A program made the position numbers and the translations under genes. Of a stretch of DNA of 64,000 bases, positions 1 to 7,638 are shown one piece after another (positions within the stretch are counted from its first letter, which is position 1; each line of letters opens with the position of its first letter). Source of the stretch: JAXGMV01 sp040772085. GTDB lineage: Bacteria; Chloroflexota; Anaerolineae; Anaerolineales; Anaerolineaceae. Location of the stretch: the NCBI GenBank assembly GCA_040772085.1, contig JAXGYU010000001.1:1364001-1428000 (forward strand), in the 5' to 3' direction. The notes under the pieces were generated by a model, which did no database searches, had not been told where the DNA came from, and was given only the letters and a program-made list of their open reading frames with translations.

Positions 1-669
1 TTTGAGTATCTGTCATTCAAGGAAAACGTCGCCATTGGTTTGGCTGTCGCCGAACTGCTCGGCATCCCGCGCAATATCGCCATGCGCGGCATGTGGAATT
101 CACGCCCCGACATAGGTGTGGTGAGCATCCAGCGCACGCAGTGGAAGGGCAAGCGCATCATCTGGGCGCCGCTTTTCGCTGTCAACGACAAGGAAAGCAC
201 CGTCATCAGTATGCAGGCGCTCTCGCCATTGATTGGCGGACACACGACGACCATCGGCATCCTCAACAACCGCTACGACCGCGCTGACCGCGCCATGCGC
301 TTTGCTGACATTGCCGCCATCGATGTACCGATGGATTATTGGCTGACTTTTGGCGCCTATGAACAGCAGGTCACCGAACGCATGATCAGCCTGGGCTTTC
401 CGGCTGAACGCATCGTCAATCTTGGCTTCTCAGTCAATCCGACCCTGGAACAGATCTTTGACAAGGTGCATGATCTGATCAGGGAGGAGGAAGGCATTCT
501 GGTCGGCATGGTCAACATTCACACGGACCAGGCTGAGCTGCTGATGGAGTATTTCGCGCACCAGCCAGATTCGCCGATCTTCTTTGACGACGAAGCTGCC
601 TGGGCAAAGTATCGCCCGCGCAATGAAGTATTGCAGGAATATATGGAGCGCTACGCGCCGGAACTGTAA
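1..669 (+). CDS. pgsB: Poly-gamma-glutamate synthase ligase subunit PgsB/CapB (3' part)
   Basis: The reading frame is open from the first base of the window, so only the last 222 residues are present. They match the C-terminal half of the Mur-ligase-like PgsB/CapB family, which uses ATP to add glutamate to the growing poly-gamma-glutamate chain at the inner membrane. The segment EYLSFKENVAIGLAVAELLG near the start is typical of the family, where a carbamylated Lys region precedes the C-terminal domain. The gene directly downstream, five bases away, encodes PgsC, the obligatory membrane partner, which strongly supports the call. The ATP-binding N-terminus lies outside the window. An internal TTG at 40 is not the start. 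Confidence 0.85.
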   Translation, partial: FEYLSFKENVAIGLAVAELLGIPRNIAMRGMWNSRPDIGVVSIQRTQWKGKRIIWAPLFAVNDKESTVISMQALSPLIGGHTTTIGILNNRYDRADRAMRFADIAAIDVPMDYWLTFGAYEQQVTERMISLGFPAERIVNLGFSVNPTLEQIFDKVHDLIREEEGILVGMVNIHTDQAELLMEYFAHQPDSPIFFDDEAAWAKYRPRNEVLQEYMERYAPEL

Positions 670-674
670 CGACT

Positions 675-1718
675 ATGACTGGTTACCCGTTTTCTGTTGA
701 CATCGTCAGACTGACCATCATCCTGGGATTGGTCATCTCTACCTTGATTTACAAGCGCACAGGCAACACCATGGGCGGCATCCTGATCCCCGGCTACCTG
801 GCGCTTTATTTCACCCAGCCGCTGCACATCTTCTCGACCTTGCTGATCGCGTCGCTGACTTACTACATCGTGCATCAGCGTTTGAAAAAGATCTACATGC
901 TGAATGGCCGGCGACTGTTTGAAGTCGAAATCCTGATGGCGCTCATTCTCCAGATCACCTTCAGCGCCATTCTGACATTGCTGGGCGGAACCAATTCCTC
1001 CTGGGCGCTGTTATATGGCATCGGCTTCGTGATTCCAGGGTTGATCGCGCATGAGATCGGCCGGCAGGGGCTGGTCAAAACGCTGACGACCACACTGTTC
1101 GGGACACTGCTGGTCTTCGTCATCATTACCCCGCTGGCGGCTGTCGAACGCACGCTGCCCGATAGCTGGACGCTGATCAACATCTCGCCGCTGCTGCGCG
1201 CCCAGCCCTTCAGTTATGCCTACGCCATCGGGTTGCTGCCGATTGCCATCGTCATCTCGGTCATGGTCGATATGCTGCTCTACCGCACCTTCAAGATCCG
1301 CCCCGGCGGTTTTGTGACGGCTGCGTATTTCGCCTTATTCTATACGCGCCCCTGGGATCTGCTCTTTGTGCTGGTCTCCACCCTGGTCACTTTCTTCCTG
1401 GTCCGATTTCTGGCCGAGCATCTGGTGCTGGTCTTCGGACGGGTGCGCTTTGGCCTGATCATCCTGATCTCGGTGGTGATTTCCTGGCTGTTCGAGATCG
1501 CCATCATCAATATCACCGGCGGTCAGTTTGTGCCCTGGTCGGGTTTCGTGATCATCATGCCCATGCTGGTTGCCCTGCTGGCAAACAGCATTGACATCCA
1601 GGGCCTGCCGCCGACCATGCTTTCGCTGGCGACCAACAGCGCCATCGTCTGGGTGATCATGATGGGTATCGTGCTGATCCTCGACAAGCTCAATCTGTAC
1701 TATTACTTCAACATGTAA
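675..1718 (+). CDS. pgsC: Poly-gamma-glutamate synthase membrane subunit PgsC/CapC, tandem-duplicated form
   Basis: A 347-residue, very hydrophobic protein with about ten predicted membrane segments. It is the membrane partner of PgsB in poly-gamma-glutamate synthesis and export. Classic Bacillus PgsC is about 150 residues; this protein holds two PgsC-like units. Unit 1 (about residues 10-97) has GGILIPGYLALYFTQP followed by a YYIVHQRL segment. Unit 2 (about 191-280) has GGFVTAAYFALFYTRP followed by a FFLVRFL segment, at the same spacing. ATG at 675 lies 5 bases after pgsB, so the two are co-transcribed. A PgsA/CapA partner is not seen downstream, where the next gene is on the other strand. 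Confidence 0.82.
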   Translation: MTGYPFSVDIVRLTIILGLVISTLIYKRTGNTMGGILIPGYLALYFTQPLHIFSTLLIASLTYYIVHQRLKKIYMLNGRRLFEVEILMALILQITFSAILTLLGGTNSSWALLYGIGFVIPGLIAHEIGRQGLVKTLTTTLFGTLLVFVIITPLAAVERTLPDSWTLINISPLLRAQPFSYAYAIGLLPIAIVISVMVDMLLYRTFKIRPGGFVTAAYFALFYTRPWDLLFVLVSTLVTFFLVRFLAEHLVLVFGRVRFGLIILISVVISWLFEIAIINITGGQFVPWSGFVIIMPMLVALLANSIDIQGLPPTMLSLATNSAIVWVIMMGIVLILDKLNLYYYFNM

Positions 1719-1746
1719 CGTTACAATTTGGAAGCTTTTTGGCGCG

Positions 1747-2961
1747 TTAAGCCTGGGGATGTTTCGTCTTCGGTAGTAGAAAAATAAACGGCAAGCCAAG
1801 CAGCACGACCGCTGCCGCGATCATGAATGAGGTATGCAAACCAAGCTTGTCGCCCATGATGCCCATGACAAGAATTGCCAGCGCCGTGGTGACAAATTGC
1901 AGCGCCATATAGATGCCATTCGCCAGCGCCCGGTCAGACGGATAGTACTCCTGAACAACTGCCATAAGCACCGGCGTGATGGAGAGCACACAGAAGCCCA
2001 TCAGAATCAGCAGCGGCAATTCCAGCGCGGGGGTTGCCGTCAAAAAGAGCAAGGATGTCACGGTCGAGAGCAGGGTCGCCAGCACCAGCACGCGCTTGCG
2101 GCCGATCTTGTCGCTCAGCGAGCCGGAGACCAGCGCGCCAAGCACGCCCGCGCCGGCAGCCAGTGACAGGGAGACGCCAGCCAGCCAGAGCGGCGATCCG
2201 CGTTCTGTCAGGTAAAGAGGCAGGTAAGTATTGAAGATGGTGCCGAGCAAGGCACGCGTCACACTGATGCCCCAGACGGGCATCAGCACAGGCAGGAAGA
2301 TGCGGAAGTCTGTCTTCAGCTTGCGTTCATCGGCAGTTTTCAAAGGCTGGGCGCTGACATCACGCAAAAAATAGAACAGCGCCGCTGACATCAGCAATCC
2401 GCCGATCATCAGCCAGGGCAGCCCACGGATGGTGAGCGCGGAGACCGCGGCGACGGCGACCAACGGGCCGACAAACCGCCCGAACTCGCCGCCCATCATC
2501 CAGAAGCTCATGCCCCTGCCCAGGTTGCGTCCCGAGATAAAACCGGTGATGACCGGACCAATGGAATGGAAGAATGAGGAGCTGATGCCCGCGGCCAGGA
2601 TCAGCAGTGCCAGCACAAGATAGACGTTAGAAATACCCAGCAGGCTCAGCGCGATCCCCGAGGCAGCCGGCGCGACGATGAAAGCGTTGCGTAAATTCTT
2701 TCTGTCTGCCAGGTAGCCGATTACGGGCTGGATGAACGATGGCAGTTGGGTGAAGACGGAGAGCAAGCCGGCCATGAACTTGGTCAGCCCAAGCATCTCG
2801 GTCAGGACTGGCAGGATAGCGGGAATGAACGCGAAATAAGCGTCATGCACCCCATGGGAGAGTGAGATCAGGGTGACCGGAAATGTCTGGAAAGCTGTAT
2901 TTTGTTGTTCAGATTTGAGACTCTGCGTCGTACTGGGCTGTCCGCTATAGGTTGCTGTCAT
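1747..2961 (-). CDS. Major facilitator superfamily transporter, fosmidomycin-resistance (Fsr)-like
   Basis: A 404-residue protein with twelve predicted membrane helices. The N-terminal ISLSHGVHDAYFAFIPAILP followed by GLLSVFTQLPSFIQPVIGYLADR resembles the Fsr subgroup of MFS efflux carriers (loop motif GYLADRK between helices 2 and 3; the second copy in the C-half is GSLSDKIGRKR). Fsr-type carriers export small drugs by proton antiport; the substrate here cannot be read from sequence. The gene converges on pgsC with a 28-base gap. ATG at 2961 is the first in-frame start; no strong ribosome site is visible. Confidence 0.75.
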   Translation of the reverse strand: MTATYSGQPSTTQSLKSEQQNTAFQTFPVTLISLSHGVHDAYFAFIPAILPVLTEMLGLTKFMAGLLSVFTQLPSFIQPVIGYLADRKNLRNAFIVAPAASGIALSLLGISNVYLVLALLILAAGISSSFFHSIGPVITGFISGRNLGRGMSFWMMGGEFGRFVGPLVAVAAVSALTIRGLPWLMIGGLLMSAALFYFLRDVSAQPLKTADERKLKTDFRIFLPVLMPVWGISVTRALLGTIFNTYLPLYLTERGSPLWLAGVSLSLAAGAGVLGALVSGSLSDKIGRKRVLVLATLLSTVTSLLFLTATPALELPLLILMGFCVLSITPVLMAVVQEYYPSDRALANGIYMALQFVTTALAILVMGIMGDKLGLHTSFMIAAAVVLLGLPFIFLLPKTKHPQA

Positions 2962-3016
2962 TTAGTTATCTGCGATTCGTAATAGGATGTGATGCCAGTC
3001 GCGCCAGTCTCCGGGA

Positions 3017-3247
3017 CTACTCCGTACCGATTTCCCGGCTCAGGTCAGCGGCCTGCCGGAGCATATCCGCCAGTTTATACGCCTGTTCAGGGGTCATATA
3101 CAGGTTTGTTTCGTCGCTCTTGAAGAGCTTCTCTTCGTCCGGACACGACTCATAAATGGACAGACAGATGTTGTCATGTAAGTCGCTGTCGGATCGCTCA
3201 AAAAAAGCTTTCAGCCGCAGGGTATCATCGATCAGCCAAAGTTCCAT
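3017..3247 (-). CDS. Small conserved-type protein of unknown function (76 aa)
   Basis: An acidic, soluble 76-residue protein with no membrane segment or signal peptide. It ends in a helix-rich stretch (LYMTPEQAYKLADMLRQAADLS) that looks like a small regulatory or binding domain. I do not recognise the family. It is accepted as a real gene because a very good ribosome site (GAGGTGA, five bases before ATG at 3247) precedes it. It lies upstream of, and on the same strand as, the MFS gene (55 bases away), and diverges from holB. Confidence 0.6.
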   Translation of the reverse strand: MELWLIDDTLRLKAFFERSDSDLHDNICLSIYESCPDEEKLFKSDETNLYMTPEQAYKLADMLRQAADLSREIGTE

Positions 3248-3351
3248 GATGTCACCTCACAATCACTGCAAATTCCATCCGTCACCATCCTATTATGCCT
3301 CAAAACGAATTCTCTGGCTGAGGCTGATTTTTCTGCGCTAGAATTAACCGC

Positions 3352-4347
3352 ATGGACTGGTATCTCGTCGGACATGAATGGGCGTCTGATCTGCTGCGTG
3401 GACAACTGGCGCGCGGCGAGCAGCGGCATGCCTATCTGATTACCGGACCGCGCAGTGCCGGCAAACGCACCCTTGCCATCCGCTTTGCCCAGGCGCTCAA
3501 CTGCACCAACCCGCCCGAACCGGGCTCACCCTGTCAGCAATGCCGCACCTGCCTGCAGACCGAGAAGTTCCAACTGCCCGATCTCTCGGTCATCGAAGGC
3601 TCGGACGATGCCAGCATCAAAGTCGAGCAGATCCGTGAGCTGGGACGCACCCTGGCTCTGACGCCCTACGCGTCAAAAACCCGTGTCGCATTGCTGCTCA
3701 ATTTCGACTCGGCAACCGTGAGCGCCCAAAACGCGCTGCTCAAAACGCTCGAGGAAGCCCCGCCAAAAGTCGTGCTGGTGATCACGGCGCTCTCAAGCGA
3801 CTCGCTGCTGCCGACCATCGTCTCGCGCTGCGAGATCATCCGCCTGCGCCGCACACCAGCCGAGCTGATTGCCGGCAAGCTTGCCAGCGACTGGCAGGTG
3901 GCGCCCGAAAAGGCTGAGCTGCTGGCGCATCTCTCCGGCGGCAGGATGGGCATGGCGCTCAAGCTGAACGATAGCCAGAGCCTGCAGGACGAACGGATCA
4001 GCTGGATTGAAGACCTGCACACGCTGCTGCAGGGCAACCGTCAGGAGCGCTTTGCCTACGCTTTTGAAGCCTGCTCGCGCCAGCACCGCGACCGGCTGAA
4101 ACCCTTGCTGCAAACCTGGACTCTTTACTGGCGCGATACTTTTCTGATTGCCAGCAAGGCACGGGTGGTGCCAATCAACGCTGACTGGAAGACCGAGATC
4201 AATGAGTTAGCGCGCGCGTTGAGTGTGGAACAGATCGAGCGCGCGTTCCTTGCTACTGAGGCCGCGCTCAACACGCTGGAAAATACCAACGTCAATCCGC
4301 AGTTGCTGACCGAAGTTTTATTACTCGATTGGCCAACCCTGAATTAA
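3352..4347 (+). CDS. holB: DNA polymerase III delta' subunit
   Basis: A 331-residue clamp-loader AAA+ protein. It opens with GHEWASDLLRGQLARGEQRHAYL, the usual lead-in of delta'. A degenerate P-loop (G32-P-R-S-A-G-K-R-T40) is followed by the zinc-module cysteines C51, C61, C64 and C67. LLKTLEEAPPKVVLVI and the SRC motif (sensor region, about residues 126-165) are also present. Delta' holds the clamp-loader ring and normally does not hydrolyse ATP. The C-terminal collar helices are diverged. It stands alone between a divergent small gene and an alcohol dehydrogenase. ATG at 3352 fits the family start; the upstream ribosome site is weak. Confidence 0.88.
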   Translation: MDWYLVGHEWASDLLRGQLARGEQRHAYLITGPRSAGKRTLAIRFAQALNCTNPPEPGSPCQQCRTCLQTEKFQLPDLSVIEGSDDASIKVEQIRELGRTLALTPYASKTRVALLLNFDSATVSAQNALLKTLEEAPPKVVLVITALSSDSLLPTIVSRCEIIRLRRTPAELIAGKLASDWQVAPEKAELLAHLSGGRMGMALKLNDSQSLQDERISWIEDLHTLLQGNRQERFAYAFEACSRQHRDRLKPLLQTWTLYWRDTFLIASKARVVPINADWKTEINELARALSVEQIERAFLATEAALNTLENTNVNPQLLTEVLLLDWPTLN

Positions 4348-4411
4348 AATAGAGACACACCAGCATCCTGGCTTAGTCACATTCCTATAATCAACATTTT
4401 TGGAGGCAGTC

Positions 4412-5452
4412 ATGAAAGCAGTCATTTTTGAAACTTTTGGCGGTCCGTTGTCGCTTGAAAACGTCCCGGATCCTGAAATTCCGGCGGATGGTGTGGTGAT
4501 TAAGGTGAACGCTACCGGTTTATGTCTGAGTGACTGGCATGGCTGGGTGGGACATGATACGGACATCAAGCTGCCGCATGTGCCGGGTCACGAACTGGCC
4601 GGCACGATTGAAGCCATCGGACCGGATGTGAAGAACTGGAAGATCGGTGACGCGGTGACTCTGCCATTTGTGCTGGGCTGTGGCAAATGCCCGCAATGCC
4701 TCTCCGGTAATCACCAGGTCTGCGACCACCAGTTCCAGCCGGGCTTCACCCACTGGGGCTCTTTCGCTGAATACGTCTCGATCGCGCGCGCGGATATCAA
4801 TCTGGTTGCCTTGCCGCCTCAAATCGATTTTGTCACGGCTGCCAGTTTGGGCTGCCGTTTCGCGACCTCCTTCCGCGCCGTCGCCCAGCAAGGGCGCGTC
4901 AGCGGTGGTCAGTGGGTGGCAGTACATGGCTGCGGCGGGGTTGGACTTTCCGCCATCATGATCGCCAACGCCATGGGTGCCTCGGTGATTGGCGTGGATA
5001 TCAATGAAGAAAAACTGGCAGTCGCGCGTTCGCTGGGAGCTGTGGCGACCATCGATTCCACCAAAGTGGAAGATGTGCCCGCCGCGATTAAGGATCTCAG
5101 CCATGGCGGGGCGCATATCTCGCTGGACGCGCTGGGTAACAAGGTTACCTGTTTCAACTCAATTGCCTGTCTGCGCAAGCGAGGCAAGCATGTCCAGGTG
5201 GGTCTGATGGCTGCCGAACACGCGCTGCCGCCCATCCCGATGGGTAAGGTGATTGCCAATGAGCTGGAGATCTACGGCAGCCACGGCATGCAGGCATTTC
5301 ATTACGAAGAGATGCTGGAGATGATCACCAATGGCAAGCTCGCGCCGCAAAAGCTGGTTCATAAGCGCATCTCGCTGGCCGAGGCTCCGAAAGAGCTGGC
5401 GGAAATGCACAGCTTCAAGGGCACCGGCATCACCGTCATCGACACGTTCTAA
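4412..5452 (+). CDS. Zinc-dependent alcohol dehydrogenase (MDR superfamily)
   Basis: A 346-residue medium-chain dehydrogenase/reductase that oxidises an alcohol with NAD(P). Visible features: catalytic zinc ligand C38 (GLCLSDWHG), PGHELAG with the zinc-binding His-Glu (about residue 60), the structural-zinc cluster CGKCPQCLSGNHQVC (about 89-103), and the Rossmann loop GCGGVG (about 170) with an acidic residue after the second strand (VDINEEKL), which favours NAD. The start is ATG 4412, because GGAGG lies six bases before it; an in-frame TTG at 4400 precedes the ribosome site and is rejected. The gene is followed by a terminator and is probably a single transcription unit. Confidence 0.85.
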   Translation: MKAVIFETFGGPLSLENVPDPEIPADGVVIKVNATGLCLSDWHGWVGHDTDIKLPHVPGHELAGTIEAIGPDVKNWKIGDAVTLPFVLGCGKCPQCLSGNHQVCDHQFQPGFTHWGSFAEYVSIARADINLVALPPQIDFVTAASLGCRFATSFRAVAQQGRVSGGQWVAVHGCGGVGLSAIMIANAMGASVIGVDINEEKLAVARSLGAVATIDSTKVEDVPAAIKDLSHGGAHISLDALGNKVTCFNSIACLRKRGKHVQVGLMAAEHALPPIPMGKVIANELEIYGSHGMQAFHYEEMLEMITNGKLAPQKLVHKRISLAEAPKELAEMHSFKGTGITVIDTF

Positions 5453-5459
5453 GATCAGC

Positions 5460-5505
5460 AACCGGATCCGTTCAGGCTTTGAGACCCGACGGGTCCGGTT
5501 TTTAT
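5460..5505 (+). terminator. Rho-independent terminator after the alcohol dehydrogenase
   Basis: AACCGGATCC pairs with GGGTCCGGTT across a loop and is followed by TTTATTT. It lies 8 bases after the stop codon. Confidence 0.7.
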
Positions 5506-5542
5506 TTAAGTGCGCTGGAACTAAGCCTCAGTTATCTGGACT

Positions 5543-5558
5543 AATCAAGTCTGATTAA
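5543..5558. promoter_or_regulatory. Palindrome just upstream of the -35 box (possible operator)
   Basis: TAATCA and TGATTA form a perfect 6-base inverted repeat around AGTC, ending two bases before TTGACA. The position suits an activator or repressor site for the secreted-protein gene, but the factor is unknown. Confidence 0.35.
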
Positions 5559-5560
5559 CT

Positions 5561-5588
5561 TGACAAATCTAGTAATTATTATTATACT
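5561..5588 (+). promoter_or_regulatory. Strong sigma-70-type promoter for the secreted protein gene
   Basis: TTGACA (5561-5566) and TATACT (5583-5588) are separated by 16 bases, in an AT-rich stretch. Transcription would start near 5595, giving a leader of about 155 bases before the ATG at 5753. Confidence 0.7.
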
Positions 5589-5635
5589 GAGCGCGTATTT
5601 TACGTACCTTCCATTCAGTTCTTACCGGCTTTGAC

Positions 5636-5730
5636 CCAATGATTTGATTTGGTCGCTTTTCCAGGAGGTCCTGGTACGATCATTGGTGAGCCAATAGCGA
5701 AACCGGCATGAAAATGCCGGATTTTTATTT
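5636..5730 (+). promoter_or_regulatory. Structured 5' leader of the secreted-protein gene, function unknown
   Basis: An 8-base perfect stem (CCAATGAT 5636-5643 with ATCATTGG 5679-5686) encloses a smaller hairpin (CCAGG/CCTGG, 5661-5674). TCGCT (5653-5657) can also pair with AGCGA (5696-5700). Then comes CCGGCAT-GAAA-ATGCCGG followed by ATTTTTATTT, a terminator-like hairpin ending just before the ribosome site. The order of a folded domain followed by a terminator is that of an attenuator or riboswitch, but I recognise no known class. Confidence 0.45.
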
Positions 5731-5752
5731 AATCTTCTAAAGGAGCGTTGAA

Positions 5753-6502
5753 ATGAAAAAAGTTAGTCATGTGTTACTTCTAAGCTTAGCCTTGCTGCTG
5801 GTCATCGCTTTGCCCGCCATGGCCTATGCAAACCGTGTCGATTACCGAGGACAGGGGCTAATGAAGGATGATTTTGGCGGTTATGACCTCGAAGAAGAGT
5901 TATGCGGTATTGAAAACGGCGCTGAAGTCGATGGGCCTTATCTGTTGTGGGTGCTAACAGCGACCAAATCATCCAATGCAGATATCACCGGACCATGGGG
6001 CACAGCCGAGATGACCAAGTTCGGTAAGAATGGTGTCTTCAAATATGTCAGCGCTTGGTATGACCCTGATACGCTGATTGGAGAGGTGTACGCCACATAT
6101 GACGGTGCAGCGAAGAACGCTCAGCTTGTCATCAGCCATGGCTGCCGTCCTTATACTGAACAAGGTGCCTGGTGCTCCCCTGGTTTCTGGAAAAACGCAA
6201 AAGAGGCTGCCTGGACTAAGACTGGTTATACTCCCGACACCTTATTCAACGATACCGTATACCCATACTGGTTCGGTGCTACATTTGAAGAGAACCCCTC
6301 ACTGGGTACCGTGCTCGCCAACCCACCGACTTATTCTGGTAAACCGGTGGCCGGCACGAGCGGTTACGAACTCAACGCTTTCAACGCTACCGGCGCATTC
6401 CTGACTAACAACATCCCTGGATTTGACTTTAGCTGGGAGGTCATGATGAAAGGCGGCGATGAAGCTTGCCCGCTAGACCATCACGGCAATCTCAAAAACT
6501 AA
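5753..6502 (+). CDS. Secreted protein of unknown function with a CSPGFWKN motif
   Basis: A 249-residue protein. The first 26 residues form a classic Sec signal peptide (KK, hydrophobic core, AMAYA cleavage region). The mature part holds about four cysteines, of which the last three could form disulphides outside the cell. GAWCSPGFWKNA occurs at about residue 140; this short motif recurs in exported proteins of Actinobacteria and Chloroflexota, but no activity is known to me. There are no transmembrane segments or cell-wall anchor. AAAGGAG lies seven bases before ATG 5753. The gene is monocistronic: its own promoter and leader lie upstream and a terminator downstream. Confidence 0.7.
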   Translation: MKKVSHVLLLSLALLLVIALPAMAYANRVDYRGQGLMKDDFGGYDLEEELCGIENGAEVDGPYLLWVLTATKSSNADITGPWGTAEMTKFGKNGVFKYVSAWYDPDTLIGEVYATYDGAAKNAQLVISHGCRPYTEQGAWCSPGFWKNAKEAAWTKTGYTPDTLFNDTVYPYWFGATFEENPSLGTVLANPPTYSGKPVAGTSGYELNAFNATGAFLTNNIPGFDFSWEVMMKGGDEACPLDHHGNLKN

Positions 6503-6528
6503 TCAGGCAATCTCGCTTCCTGACGATA

Positions 6529-6557
6529 TGGCAGCCAATTGGCTGCCATAATCTTTT
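6529..6557 (+). terminator. Terminator of the secreted-protein gene
   Basis: A perfect self-complementary 20-base block (TGGCAGCCAA then TTGGCTGCCA) followed by TAATCTTTT. It also separates this gene from the riboswitch unit. Confidence 0.7.
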
Positions 6558-6606
6558 CCATTGACAGCATTCACCTCAAAAGCTATACTCAACGTCGAAA
6601 TCAAAA

Positions 6607-6733
6607 GTCCTTCAGGGCAGGGTGAGCGCGTATTCCGCGCGATTCCCGACCGGTGGTAAACCCCACGCGCGCTCAGGCGCATGACCTGGTGAAATTCCAG
6701 GGGCGACGGTAACAGTCCGGATGAAAGAAGGCA
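6607..6733 (+). promoter_or_regulatory. FMN riboswitch (RFN element)
   Basis: The conserved blocks of the RFN aptamer are present in order: CTTCAGGGCAGGGTGA, ATTCCCGACCGG.GGTAA, CCTGGTGAAATTCCAGGGGC, GACGGT, and AGTCCGGATGAAAGAAGG. The closing helix pairs CCTTC (6609-6613) with GAAGG (6727-6731). Such elements switch off flavin synthesis or uptake genes when FMN is plentiful. Unusually, the P2 loop, usually just GAAATT, carries an extra GCGCG/CGCGC hairpin. The downstream genes encode an importer, so the switch predicts riboflavin or FMN precursor uptake. Confidence 0.93.
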
Positions 6734-6773
6734 GCCGCACGGCTCACACGCGCCGTGTCGCGCCAGACCCCCG

Positions 6774-6801
6774 CCCTGATGACCATGATCAGGGTTTTTT
6801 T
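6774..6801 (+). terminator. Expression-platform terminator of the FMN riboswitch
   Basis: CCCTGAT (6774-6780) pairs with ATCAGGG (6788-6794) and is followed by seven T. The T run ends at 6801 and the permease ATG starts at 6802. The AGGG of the 3' arm is also the only plausible ribosome site, so the hairpin may block both transcription and translation. Confidence 0.85.
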
Positions 6802-7632
6802 ATGCAATTTCGGCAAAAATCTGAGCCCGTCAATAATCAACCGCCGCCGCAAGCGCTGGTTGTTGCCAGACGCCTGCAGCCGCTGATCGCGCTGGGGACA
6901 CTAGTTGCCGCGCTGCTGATCTGGCAGGGCGTGGTCCAGGTGGCGGATTTGCCGGCATTCATCCTGCCCGGTCCCGCCAATGTCTTCCTGCGTTTTACCC
7001 GTGCCGTTGGCGATGGCTCCCTCCTCCGGCACGCAGCCATCACCCTGCTTGAAGTCCTGCTCGGGCTGGCGATCGGCAGTCTGGTTGCAACGCTGCTCGG
7101 ATATATGCTGGGCAAATCACGTCTGCTTGAGCAGGTGCTCTCGCCATTCCTGGTAGCCAGTCAGGCAGTACCGACGGTCGCCATTGCCCCCCTGCTGGTG
7201 ATCTGGTTCGGCCCTGGCTTATTCTCAAAAGTACTGGTATGCGCACTCACGGTTTTCTTCCCGCTGCTGGTCAATACGGCAGTCGGCGTGCGCGCCGTGC
7301 CGGACAACCTGCGCGATCTGATGCGCTCACTGCAGGCGACACCCCTGCAGGTTTTACTGCATCTTGAGCTGCCGGCAGCCCTGCCGGTACTGCTTGGCGG
7401 ACTGCGCATCGGCGCGACCTTTTCCGTCATCGGCGCGGTTGTTGGTGAGTTCGTCGGCTCCGACCGGGGACTTGGTTTTCTGATCAACCTGGGCCGGGGA
7501 CAATACGACACCGCCTTGGTGTTTGTTGCCATCTTTACGCTGATCCTGATGGCATTATCGCTTTACGGTCTGGTGTTGCTGATGGAGCACCAACTGCTCA
7601 AGTGGCAAGTCAAACCAGAAGAAGGGACCTAA
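6802..7632 (+). CDS. ABC importer permease, riboflavin-type (RibX-like)
   Basis: A 276-residue inner-membrane permease of the SsuC/TauC/ThiX group with about six helices. The EAA loop that contacts the ATPase is visible as LMRSLQATPLQVLLHLELPAALP (about residues 180-202). It is the first gene of a permease, binding-protein and ATPase operon under an FMN riboswitch. In Chloroflexota such RibXY systems are predicted riboflavin importers, so riboflavin is the inferred substrate. The ATG at 6721 lies inside the conserved GATGAAAG block of the riboswitch and cannot be the start; ATG 6802 follows the terminator directly and uses AGGG (6791-6794) as its ribosome site. Confidence 0.83.
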   Translation: MQFRQKSEPVNNQPPPQALVVARRLQPLIALGTLVAALLIWQGVVQVADLPAFILPGPANVFLRFTRAVGDGSLLRHAAITLLEVLLGLAIGSLVATLLGYMLGKSRLLEQVLSPFLVASQAVPTVAIAPLLVIWFGPGLFSKVLVCALTVFFPLLVNTAVGVRAVPDNLRDLMRSLQATPLQVLLHLELPAALPVLLGGLRIGATFSVIGAVVGEFVGSDRGLGFLINLGRGQYDTALVFVAIFTLILMALSLYGLVLLMEHQLLKWQVKPEEGT

Positions 7633-7638
7633 GACATC

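Noticed and set aside
3232..3429. Minus-strand 65-codon frame overlapping the holB start
   Set aside because: It overlaps two better-supported genes and has no ribosome site; it reads through the divergent promoter region.
5636..5730. Leader as a c-di-GMP-I riboswitch
   Set aside because: GCGAAACCGG...GAAA...CCGG looks superficially similar, but the second conserved block and the downstream GGTAGGTAGCGGGG-type helix are missing.
6721..6801. Upstream ATG extending the permease by 27 residues
   Set aside because: The ATG is the conserved GATGAAAG block of the FMN riboswitch, and the extension would cross the terminator hairpin.
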